Part shown: in pieces, positions 24,465-35,277 of the stretch
How positions within the stretch are numbered: position 1 is the first letter of the stretch
Layout of the letters: each line of letters starts with the position of its first letter
DNA from: Pseudomonas sp. 7P_10.2_Bac1
GTDB lineage: Bacteria; Pseudomonadota; Gammaproteobacteria; Pseudomonadales; Pseudomonadaceae
Assembly (NCBI RefSeq): GCF_025465935.1
Contig: NZ_JANLNV010000088.1
Coordinates: 62,001-126,000 of the forward strand
DNA length: 64,000 bases
Direction of reading: 5' to 3'
The notes under the pieces: generated by a model
The model's database searches: none
Seen by the model: the letters and a program-made list of their open reading frames with translations, nothing else
Told to the model about the DNA's origin: nothing
Translations under genes and position numbers: made by a program

Positions 24465-25145
24465 TCAACTCCAGGTACTTTGAGATTTACGACTTGAATA
24501 CAGCGCCAGCAACACCAGAAATGAAAACACCACCATAGCGCCTGCCAACCAGTGCGCCTGTGCGTATTCCAGTGCCTCAACGTGGTCGTAGATTTGCACG
24601 GAAACCACACGGGTTTTTTCCGGGATATTGCCGCCGATCATCAGCACCACGCCAAATTCACCGACCGTATGGGCAAAACCCAGAATGGCTGCGGTGATGA
24701 AACCCGGGCGGGCCAGTGGTAGAACCACGGTGAAAAAACAATCCCAGGGGTTGGCACGCAGGGTGGCGGCTACTTCCAGCGGCCTGGGGCCAATGGCGGT
24801 AAATGCGTTCTGTAGCGGCTGTACGACAAAGGGCATGGAGTAAATTACAGAACCAATCACCAGCCCGGCGAAGCTGAAGGTCAGCGTGCCCAGGCCCATT
24901 GCCTGGGTGAACTGCCCGACATAGCCGTGTGGGCCCATGGCCAGCAGCAGATAGAAACCGATGACTGTCGGCGGGAGTACCAGCGGTAAGGCCACGATAG
25001 CGCCAACCGGGCCGCGCAGCCGTGAACGGGTATGCGCGAGCCACAGAGCGATCGGAGTGCCGATCAAAAGCAAAATGACCGTGGTCAAAGACGCCAGCTT
25101 CAGAGTCAGCCAGATGGCCGCAAAGTCAGCACTCGAGAGCGGCAT
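24465..25145 (-). CDS. modB: Molybdate ABC transporter permease
   Basis: 226 residues with five to six membrane helices. The inner-membrane coupling motif is GFAHTVGEFGVVLMIGGNIP, the form of the EAA loop typical of molybdate and sulfate permeases. It forms the channel as a homodimer. It starts directly after the modA stop (adjacent codons), and its stop lies beside the modC start, so translation is coupled. Confidence 0.96.
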   Translation of the reverse strand: MPLSSADFAAIWLTLKLASLTTVILLLIGTPIALWLAHTRSRLRGPVGAIVALPLVLPPTVIGFYLLLAMGPHGYVGQFTQAMGLGTLTFSFAGLVIGSVIYSMPFVVQPLQNAFTAIGPRPLEVAATLRANPWDCFFTVVLPLARPGFITAAILGFAHTVGEFGVVLMIGGNIPEKTRVVSVQIYDHVEALEYAQAHWLAGAMVVFSFLVLLALYSSRKSQSTWS

Positions 25146-25913
25146 TTACAGCTGATAACCATAGGATTTGATGATCGCAGCCGCCTTGGGGCCTTTCAGG
25201 TACTCAGCCAGCGCTTTGGCAGCCGGGTTGTTTTCACCTTTTTTCAGGATCACTGCGTCCTGCTTGATAGGATCGTGCATGTCTTCGGGCACCAGCCAAG
25301 CGGAACCCTCGGTGACTTTGCCATCCTTATAGATTTGCGACAGGGCAACAAAGCCTAACTCGGCATTCCCGGTGGATACAAACTGATAGGCCTGGGTGAT
25401 GTTCTGACCTTCGACAATCTTGTTTTTAACCTGGTCGGTCAGGCCCAGTTTTGCCAGTACTTGAGTGGCGGCCAAGCCGTAAGGTGCAGCCTTGGGGTTG
25501 GCAATCGACAAGTGTTTAAACGTGTTTTCTTTCAACACGGCGTCATTGCCCTGGATGTAGTCGTCTTTAGCGGACCACAACGCCAGTGTGCCAATGGCGT
25601 AGGTGAAGCGAGAGCCAGGAACGATATCACCTTCTTTTTCGAGCTTTTCCGGCGTGGTGTCATCGGCCGCCAGGAACACTTCAAACGGGGCACCATTTTT
25701 GATCTGGGTGTAAAACTGACCTGTGGCGCCGTACGCGGCGATTAGTTTATGCCCGGTGTCCTTTTCAAAGTCCTTGGCAATAGCCTGGATCGGCGCAGTG
25801 AAGTTGGCTGCGACGGCTACTTGAACGTCATCAGCCTGGGCAGAGGTGAAGGCGAAGCATCCAATCAGTGCCGCGAGCGCGGAGGGAGCAAAGTGTCGAG
25901 CGCGAAGGTTCAT
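25146..25913 (-). CDS. modA: Periplasmic molybdate-binding protein
   Basis: 255 residues from the ATG at 25913, with GGAG seven bases before it; the upstream ATG at 25931 lacks a ribosome site. A signal peptide to about residue 27 (AQA-DD) is followed by VQVAVAANFTAPIQAIAKDFE, typical of ModA. The serine-containing loop GATGQFYTQI and the later YGLAATQVL segment hold oxyanion ligands in the family. It captures molybdate in the periplasm for ModBC. First gene of the operon. Confidence 0.96.
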   Translation of the reverse strand: MNLRARHFAPSALAALIGCFAFTSAQADDVQVAVAANFTAPIQAIAKDFEKDTGHKLIAAYGATGQFYTQIKNGAPFEVFLAADDTTPEKLEKEGDIVPGSRFTYAIGTLALWSAKDDYIQGNDAVLKENTFKHLSIANPKAAPYGLAATQVLAKLGLTDQVKNKIVEGQNITQAYQFVSTGNAELGFVALSQIYKDGKVTEGSAWLVPEDMHDPIKQDAVILKKGENNPAAKALAEYLKGPKAAAIIKSYGYQL

Positions 25914-25997
25914 GGCATAACTCCATTGCATTAGAAGCGAGGACTGCCCGTGTTTATGGGTTCATTTTTGATCGGGCGCTAGGAAGATAGACGGTCT

Positions 25998-26013
25998 CTA
26001 TAAAAATATATAG
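25998..26013. promoter_or_regulatory. AT-rich dyad upstream of modA, possible ModE site
   Basis: CTATA (25998-26002) and TATAG (26009-26013) are inverted around six A/T bases, 85 bases before the modA start. ModE operators contain TATAT-type dyads, but the arms here are short and no modE gene is in the window. Confidence 0.3.
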
Positions 26014-26027
26014 CCCTTTGCTATGTC

Positions 26028-26684
26028 TCAACCAGCCTTGCGCAGGGTGATATTGATTCGTTGCTCACCCAGCACCGGGTGATGGCCCGGTTTTATCGGG
26101 AGTACGCCATGGAAGCGCAGGCGGTCGACCCCCCCCCACACCACCACATCACCATGAAACAGCGAGATACGCTGGGTCGGATCACTGCGCTGAAACCCAC
26201 CGAATTGGAAAATGGCCGGCAGCCCCAGTGAAATCGAGACGATGGGCGCTTCGTATGAGCGTTCGTTCTTGTCCTGATGCAGTGACATTTTTGCACCGGG
26301 AGCATAGGAGTTGATCAGGCCGGCATCGGGTAAGAAATCGGCAAAGCCGGCTGCGCTGGCTGCCGCTTCGGCGATCTCATAGAAGGTCGTCGGCATCTTT
26401 GGCCAAGGTGCAGCGCTGGCCGGGTCAATCGGGCTGTAACGGTAGCCCAGGCCGTCCGAAGTCCAGCCCAGATCACCGCAACTGCTCAGGCGAGCCGACA
26501 TGATATAGCCGCCGGGGGTTTGCATCTGTCGGAAGGGGGCTTGCAGCAGAACGCTATCAAGGGCTGCCAGCAATGCCTCGACCCATGGCAGGGCGAACCC
26601 GCGCAGCACCCACGCCTGCTGGCCGATGCGATCGATCCGGGTGGGCTGTTGCAGGTCTTCTTCGCCAAACAGGTCGAGCGTCAT
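26028..26684 (-). CDS. alkB: DNA oxidative demethylase AlkB
   Basis: 218 residues. A 2-oxoglutarate/Fe(II) dioxygenase that removes methyl groups from 1-methyladenine and 3-methylcytosine in DNA. The iron ligands are H136 and D138 (LHQD) and H192 (RFHGV). R209 and R215 (RINITLR) bind 2-oxoglutarate and substrate. INSYAPGAKM and the GDVVVWGG loop are also standard. The start lies 5 bases after the stop of a small upstream gene and has no strong ribosome site, which suggests translational coupling. No ada gene is nearby. Confidence 0.95.
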   Translation of the reverse strand: MTLDLFGEEDLQQPTRIDRIGQQAWVLRGFALPWVEALLAALDSVLLQAPFRQMQTPGGYIMSARLSSCGDLGWTSDGLGYRYSPIDPASAAPWPKMPTTFYEIAEAAASAAGFADFLPDAGLINSYAPGAKMSLHQDKNERSYEAPIVSISLGLPAIFQFGGFQRSDPTQRISLFHGDVVVWGGVDRLRFHGVLPIKPGHHPVLGEQRINITLRKAG

Positions 26685-26689
26685 TGGGG

Positions 26690-26854
26690 TTAGAGGGCCT
26701 TGCTGACCTTGATATCGGTAAATACTTCGCTATCCCCGTGGATCTTTTTCAGCGCTTGACGCGCTTCTTCTTCAGTTCCGTTCTCGAGCTGGGCAAAGTC
26801 AAAACGACGCTCATCGCTGAGCTTGTACTTGATGACGTATTTAACGGTTTCCAC
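26690..26854 (-). CDS. Small conserved-looking protein in operon with alkB
   Basis: 54 residues from a GTG start at 26854, with AGGA seven bases before it. The product begins METVKYVIKYKLSDERRFDF and ends EVFTDIKVSKAL. It is charged, cytoplasmic and without known domain, with good coding character. Its stop is 5 bases before alkB, so both are probably made from one mRNA. It is easily missed because of its size and GTG start. A role in DNA repair cannot be claimed from position alone. Confidence 0.65.
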   Translation of the reverse strand: METVKYVIKYKLSDERRFDFAQLENGTEEEARQALKKIHGDSEVFTDIKVSKAL

Positions 26855-26885
26855 AATATTTCCTGTCTATAAAGAAGCGTCAGGT

Positions 26886-27188
26886 TTAGCGCAGCTTGGA
26901 GAGGGAACGGCGCACGATCTTGATCGTAGGTTTGAACGATGGCTTGCGGGTGACGCTGATCGCACGGCTGGTCACGGTATCAATGGTGATATTCCAGAAA
27001 CCGGTGCTTGGCGCGGTGATACGGGCCGGGAAGTCTTTGAAAGCGCCGCCGTGGTAGGAATGGCGCCCGCCATTTTTGAAACTGCGAAAGTGCGCATCGC
27101 TCATCAGGCGGATGTTGCAAGGCTGGGAGCACTCGATCACGACAATGTCATCTTCGTTGAGGTGCTCGCGCTGGTGAATGAACTTCAT
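26886..27188 (-). CDS. DUF1883 family protein
   Basis: 100 residues, no signal peptide. The sequence MKFIHQREHLNEDDIVVIEC, then FRSFKNGGRHSYHGGAF and APSTGFWNITIDT, is the typical DUF1883 domain over its full length. The family is small and of unknown biochemical role; in some larger proteins it is linked to TIR or toxin-like domains. Here it stands alone, 31 bases upstream of the small gene ahead of alkB on the same strand, so it could be cotranscribed with them. Confidence 0.8.
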   Translation of the reverse strand: MKFIHQREHLNEDDIVVIECSQPCNIRLMSDAHFRSFKNGGRHSYHGGAFKDFPARITAPSTGFWNITIDTVTSRAISVTRKPSFKPTIKIVRRSLSKLR

Positions 27189-27396
27189 GTGGGCTCCAAA
27201 AAGGGGGCATTTGCTGAAAAATCAGCAAGATAGCATGTGCTTTAGTCCAAGCTTTGGTCTAAAGGCGTTTATTATGCCGCGGTTCAGGTGAGTCTGACGT
27301 AAAAGGCAGATAATTGGCCACTATTGAAATTATTCCCTGCAATCAGGGAGAAAAGTTTGAGATCTACTGTCGTAGGGTCTTTAACGGAGGAATTAT

Positions 27397-27750
27397 ATGA
27401 AGTGGGGCGTTTTGGTGGCGATGCTGGCGTTGGGCGGCTGTGCTTCAGTGACCGATATTGAGCACACGATCCCGACCCTGAGTGTGATTTCGGGCAAGAA
27501 GCCTGATGCCTACGCTCAGTGCGTAGTGCAGCAACTGTCTAAAACCCGAAATGCGCCACAAATCGAACCGCACAAAGATGGGTTCCGGATTATCGTGCCG
27601 CAAAAGCTGACCTCCAATCCAACGGCGGTTATTGTGATCGAAGAACGCTCTGGCGGAAGTAGCATCAAAGTTTATGAAAGCATGTCCAACGTGCCTGTTC
27701 GCCCAGGGGACATTCGCAACTCAGCTACCCACTGTATTTCAGGTGAATAG
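27397..27750 (+). CDS. Small lipoprotein, function unknown
   Basis: 117 residues. Signal peptide with lipobox LGGC (cysteine at about 15), so a lipid-anchored cell-envelope protein. The mature part contains two more cysteines (YAQCVV and THCIS), probably disulfide bonded, and no known domain. GGAGG precedes the ATG. It is similar in layout to the lipoprotein at 28223-28504 but not in sequence. Confidence 0.75.
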   Translation: MKWGVLVAMLALGGCASVTDIEHTIPTLSVISGKKPDAYAQCVVQQLSKTRNAPQIEPHKDGFRIIVPQKLTSNPTAVIVIEERSGGSSIKVYESMSNVPVRPGDIRNSATHCISGE

Positions 27751-27949
27751 CGCACTGGCTTGATCCTTGTGTGTCCCCCGTAAAACCTGATGTCTGCAAG
27801 CCAGCGTCAGGTTTTTTATGCCTGCGATGCTGATGGGCACATCGTCCAGGGCACGACTATCGCCATGGATGATCAAAGTCAGATCAAAGACCCCCTCCGG
27901 CCATCGAACAAGGCATCACCTGCTTTCAACCTCCGCTGGAAAGCGATTA

Positions 27950-28182
27950 GTGTAGGCAAGGGCAAAAGGTCAGCGCCGATTATGTGATGCCGCCGCTGTG
28001 GGGCAAGGAGTCCAATAACTGGGGGGGCGGGCAAGCACCAAATCAATACGGCGACCTCTTTCATGAAACGCAATAAGCCGCTAGGCAAGGCGAACACGTT
28101 GACCGATCAGCAGGCCCGGGATGTCGCGGACTATATCAACACCCACGAGCGACCACAGAGCCCACGCCTGGTTAAAGGATAG
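27950..28182 (+). pseudogene. Decayed c-type cytochrome, C-terminal part, frameshifted
   Basis: Two pieces in different frames together read like the end of a cytochrome c. The first gives ADYVMPPLWGKESNNWGGG and stops at a TAA near 28074. The second, starting near 28062 in another frame, gives NKPLGKANTLTDQQARDVADY and then INTHERPQSPRLVKG before TAG at 28180. Cytochromes of the SoxD/monohaem type carry the same order (PPLWG..S.N.GAG ... PLG...LTDQEAWDVAAFI.SHERPQDPR). The haem-binding CxxCH part is not found upstream. So this is a non-functional remnant. Confidence 0.65.
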
Positions 28183-28222
28183 ATCGAGAAAAACCGCCTC
28201 CGTACAGAGCCAAGGCGGATGA

Positions 28223-28504
28223 TTACTTGCAGGACACAGTAAGAGTCCGGGAGCTGTAGTTGCCCACATTGAGCCCCAGCGTCCTGTCCTTTTCGCCCAC
28301 AGCCGGTGTGCCTTTGGTGCCAACGATGGTGTAGCCCTTGCTCGGGCAAGAGGCCTCGGCTTTCTCGTAGCACTTGTCCCATGACAGCGCTTCGCCAGAA
28401 CAGTCTATGCTCAGCGCTTGTTGGCCATCGACCAGATAGGTTTCGGTGGCCGTCGCGCAGCCGCCGAGGGCAAGAAGTGCAAGCAAAGCCAGGGTTTTGT
28501 TCAT
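28223..28504 (-). CDS. Small lipoprotein, function unknown
   Basis: 93 residues from the ATG at 28504, which begins a lipoprotein signal peptide MNKTLALLALLALGGC; the longer open frame to 28576 has no leader features. The mature protein has four further cysteines (DCSGEA, KCYEKAEASC, VSCK) and the GYTIVGTKG motif seen in small Pseudomonas lipoproteins. Likely anchored in the outer membrane and disulfide-bonded. Function unknown. Confidence 0.75.
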   Translation of the reverse strand: MNKTLALLALLALGGCATATETYLVDGQQALSIDCSGEALSWDKCYEKAEASCPSKGYTIVGTKGTPAVGEKDRTLGLNVGNYSSRTLTVSCK

Positions 28505-28529
28505 GGGTAGGGTCTTCGCCAGGGAGGAA

Positions 28530-28715
28530 TCAGGATTGACTGTTACGGCTGCGAGCCGGGGGTGCCAGGTCTTCAAAAACCTCTGCGACCTCGACGGTCA
28601 TTTTTTCCGTAGGGAATGGCCCGGCGACTTTTTCGCCTGCGGGCGTGATCATCCACCATTCGTTTGGACTGACATTTTTTATCAGGTAACCGTTGACATT
28701 TTTTGCGGCTGACAT
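28530..28715 (-). CDS. Small conserved-looking protein, 61 residues
   Basis: Begins MSAAKNVNGYLIKNVSPNEW and continues WMITPAGEKVAGPFPTEK. This is a compact, soluble domain-like sequence with good coding character and no signal peptide. It resembles short hypothetical proteins common in Pseudomonas. It is 25 bases upstream of the lipoprotein gene on the same strand. Function unknown. Confidence 0.6.
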   Translation of the reverse strand: MSAAKNVNGYLIKNVSPNEWWMITPAGEKVAGPFPTEKMTVEVAEVFEDLAPPARSRNSQS

Positions 28716-28998
28716 CGAAGCTAGAACCTTTAAGAATCGAAAACGGCGGCAATAATAGCCTCAATCAGAGCATTTGACCTCGTGATATGGCTAGTTGCCT
28801 CAATCTTCTGAGCAGACAGGCCGGCGGGTCAACAGGTTCACTCAGTCGATGACTATTTGAAATATAAGTAAATAATGAACTTGTTGACTAAAAATTCATC
28901 TAGGTAGGCATCAGTTTGCTGATCGGGGCATTGTAACGTCGATGCCGCCTGATTAGACTGCGCCAAAATTCGAACGTACAGCCCTTTTAAGGACTCAT

Positions 28999-29838
28999 AT
29001 GATCAAGAAATGCTTGTTCCCAGCAGCCGGTTACGGCACTCGCTTTTTGCCAGCGACCAAGGCCATGCCAAAAGAAATGCTGCCGGTGGTAAACAAGCCA
29101 CTGATCCAGTACGGGGTTGAAGAAGCACTGGATGCTGGCTTGAACGAAATTTCCATCGTGACAGGACGTGGCAAACGCGCACTGGAAGACCACTTCGATA
29201 TCAGCTATGAGCTGGAAAACCAGATCAAGGGCACTGATAAAGAAAAATACCTGGTAGGTATTCGTCGCCTGCTGGATCAATGCTCGTTCTCTTACACCCG
29301 TCAAACCGAAATGAAGGGCCTGGGCCACGCCATCTTGACTGGCCGCCCGCTGATCGGTGACGAGCCGTTTGCCGTGGTACTGGCAGATGACCTGTGCGTG
29401 AACCTGGAAGGTGACGGCGTACTGACGCAAATGGTCAAACTGTACAACCAGTACCGTTGCACCATCATCGCGATTCAGGAAGTCGATCCGCAAGAAACCA
29501 ACAAGTACGGCGTGATCGCCGGTGACCTGATTGGCGATGACCTGTACCGCGTGCGCAACATGGTTGAGAAGCCAGCACCGGAAGACGCCCCTTCGAACTT
29601 GGCGATCATTGGCCGTTACATCCTGACTCCGGACATCTTCGACCTGATCAAACAGACCGAGCCGGGTAAAGGTGGCGAGATCCAGATCACTGACGCCCTG
29701 ATGAAGCAGGCGCAGAACGGTTGTGTGATTGCCTACAAATTCAAAGGTAAGCGTTTCGACTGCGGCGGCGCAGAAGGCTACATCGAAGCAACCAACTTCT
29801 GCTTCGAAAACTTCTACAAAACCGGTAAGGCTTACTAA
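28999..29838 (+). CDS. galU: UTP-glucose-1-phosphate uridylyltransferase
   Basis: 279 residues. Makes UDP-glucose from glucose-1-phosphate and UTP for lipopolysaccharide core, exopolysaccharide and trehalose pathways. The nucleotide-binding start FPAAGYGTRFLPATKAMPKE is complete, followed by EMKGLGHAILT, the metal site VLADDLC and the sugar-binding GRYILTPDIF and KFKGKRFDCGG. AAGGA precedes the ATG. It works directly after Pgm in the pathway. A strong terminator follows; gor is separately transcribed. Confidence 0.97.
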   Translation: MIKKCLFPAAGYGTRFLPATKAMPKEMLPVVNKPLIQYGVEEALDAGLNEISIVTGRGKRALEDHFDISYELENQIKGTDKEKYLVGIRRLLDQCSFSYTRQTEMKGLGHAILTGRPLIGDEPFAVVLADDLCVNLEGDGVLTQMVKLYNQYRCTIIAIQEVDPQETNKYGVIAGDLIGDDLYRVRNMVEKPAPEDAPSNLAIIGRYILTPDIFDLIKQTEPGKGGEIQITDALMKQAQNGCVIAYKFKGKRFDCGGAEGYIEATNFCFENFYKTGKAY

Positions 29839-29865
29839 CAGAGCCGCGGCGTAGACGTTAAAAGT

Positions 29866-29898
29866 AAAGCCACCTTCGGGTGGCTTTTTCGTTTTTTT
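29866..29898 (+). terminator. Rho-independent terminator of galU
   Basis: Stem AAAGCCACC with GGTGGCTTT, tetraloop TTCG, then T5 and T7 runs. Classic form. Confidence 0.92.
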
Positions 29899-29971
29899 GC
29901 CTGGAACAATCCCTCGGCATTGGTCATTCGCGCTGGAGTGATTATGCTGGGGGACTGCCTAGGAGAGAGAA

Positions 29972-31330
29972 ATGGCCTACGAATTTGATTTGTTTGTAAT
30001 TGGTGCGGGTTCTGGTGGCGTGCGAGCTGCGCGTTTCGCTGCGGGCTTTGGGGCCAAGGTTGCTGTGGCTGAAAGTCGTTATTTGGGTGGCACCTGCGTC
30101 AACGTCGGTTGCGTGCCCAAAAAGCTGCTGGTCTACGGAGCGCACTTCGCCGAAGACTTTGAGCAAGCGTCCGGTTTTGGCTGGAACCTGGGTGAAGCGA
30201 ACTTTGACTGGGCGACCCTGATCGCCAACAAAGACCGTGAAATCCACCGTCTGAACGGCATCTACCGCAACCTGCTGGTCAACAGCGGCGTCACGCTGAT
30301 CGAAGGTCACGCCAAGTTGACCGGCCCTAACGAAGTGGAAGTCAACGGCCAGCGTCATACGGCCAAACATATTCTGATTGCGACCGGTGGCTGGCCACAG
30401 ATCCCTGACATACCAGGCCATGAGCATGCCATCAGCTCCAACGAGGCGTTCTTTCTTAAAGACCTGCCCAAGCGCGTTCTGGTGGTTGGCGGCGGCTACA
30501 TTGCCGTAGAGTTCGCCGGAATATTCCACGGTCTAGGCGCGCAAACCTCACTGCTGTATCGCGGTGACCTGTTCTTGCGTGGCTTTGATGGCGCGGTACG
30601 CAAACACCTGCATGAAGAGTTGATCAAGCGCGGTATGGACGTGCAATTCAATGCAGACATCGCGCGAATCGACAAACAGGCAGATGGCAGTCTAAAGGCC
30701 ACCCTCAAAGATGGGCGTGAGCTGGAAGCCGATTGCGTGTTCTATGCCACGGGTCGTCGTCCGATGCTCGATAACCTCGGTCTGGAAAATACCGGCGTCG
30801 AACTCGACAAGCGCGGTTTCGTTGAAGTGGATGACCAGTATCAGAGTACCGAGCCCTCGATTCTGGCGATTGGTGACGTGATTGGGCGTGTGCAACTGAC
30901 GCCAGTAGCTCTGGCTGAAGGTATGGCTGTTGCGCGGCGTCTGTTCAAGCCTGAGCAGTATCGCCCGGTGGACTACCGCATGATCCCGACGGCGGTTTTC
31001 AGTTTGCCGAACATCGGCACCGTGGGGCTGAGCGAAGAGCAAGCCATTGAAGACGGGCACAAGGTGCAGATTTTCGAAAGCAGCTTCCGCCCGATGAAAC
31101 TCACCCTGACCGAGTGCCAGGAGCGCACGCTGATGAAGTTGGTGGTCGATGCCGATACCGACAAAGTGCTGGGTTGCCACATGGTTGGCCCGGATGCGGG
31201 AGAGATCGTGCAGGGCCTGGCGATTGCCTTGAAAGCCGGTGCAACCAAACAGCATTTCGACGAAACCATCGGCGTTCATCCGACTGCCGCTGAAGAGTTC
31301 GTCACCATGCGCACGCCGGTTAAACGGTAA
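29972..31330 (+). CDS. gor: Glutathione-disulfide reductase
   Basis: 452 residues; reduces oxidised glutathione with NADPH. FAD-binding motif GAGSGGVRAA at the N-terminus, redox-active disulfide GGTCVNVGCVPKK (C42 and C47), NADPH-binding GGGYIAVEFAG, and the catalytic histidine in HPTAAEE near the C-terminus (about H436). GGAGAG precedes the ATG. As in other pseudomonads it lies near galU. It ends in a REP doublet facing metH. Confidence 0.97.
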   Translation: MAYEFDLFVIGAGSGGVRAARFAAGFGAKVAVAESRYLGGTCVNVGCVPKKLLVYGAHFAEDFEQASGFGWNLGEANFDWATLIANKDREIHRLNGIYRNLLVNSGVTLIEGHAKLTGPNEVEVNGQRHTAKHILIATGGWPQIPDIPGHEHAISSNEAFFLKDLPKRVLVVGGGYIAVEFAGIFHGLGAQTSLLYRGDLFLRGFDGAVRKHLHEELIKRGMDVQFNADIARIDKQADGSLKATLKDGRELEADCVFYATGRRPMLDNLGLENTGVELDKRGFVEVDDQYQSTEPSILAIGDVIGRVQLTPVALAEGMAVARRLFKPEQYRPVDYRMIPTAVFSLPNIGTVGLSEEQAIEDGHKVQIFESSFRPMKLTLTECQERTLMKLVVDADTDKVLGCHMVGPDAGEIVQGLAIALKAGATKQHFDETIGVHPTAAEEFVTMRTPVKR

Positions 31331-31337
31331 ATCCCTT

Positions 31338-31405
31338 TGTAGGAGCGAGTTTGCTTCGCGATCTTTCAAACATTCAAAAGATCGCGAGACAAGCTTGCTC
31401 CTACA
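31338..31405. repeat. Pseudomonas REP doublet (REPIN-like inverted pair)
   Basis: TGTAGGAGCGAG...TTCGCGATCTT at the left is mirrored by AAGATCGCGAGACAAGCTTGCTCCTACA-like sequence at the right, forming one long hairpin. The core TGTAGGAGCGAG(C/T)TTGCT is the well-known fluorescens-group REP. It sits between the converging gor and metH genes. Confidence 0.85.
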
Positions 31406-31415
31406 GGGTTTTAAC

Positions 31416-35126
<3,711 letters not shown>

Positions 35127-35277
35127 AGGACTACCTGTTAGAGCCATGCAAAAGATGGCAAATCATAACAAACCTGCGCCGGATTTGAGCGCTGGAAGAT
35201 TTGCATGAATTCAGCTCATGTTGAAAGGCGTGATGCACAGGTAGAATCGCGACATTTTATTATCAGGACAATGGCAC

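Noticed and set aside
35127..35277. Possible cobalamin riboswitch before metH
   Set aside because: The 150-base gap is too short and lacks the conserved B12-box; only promoters are expected.
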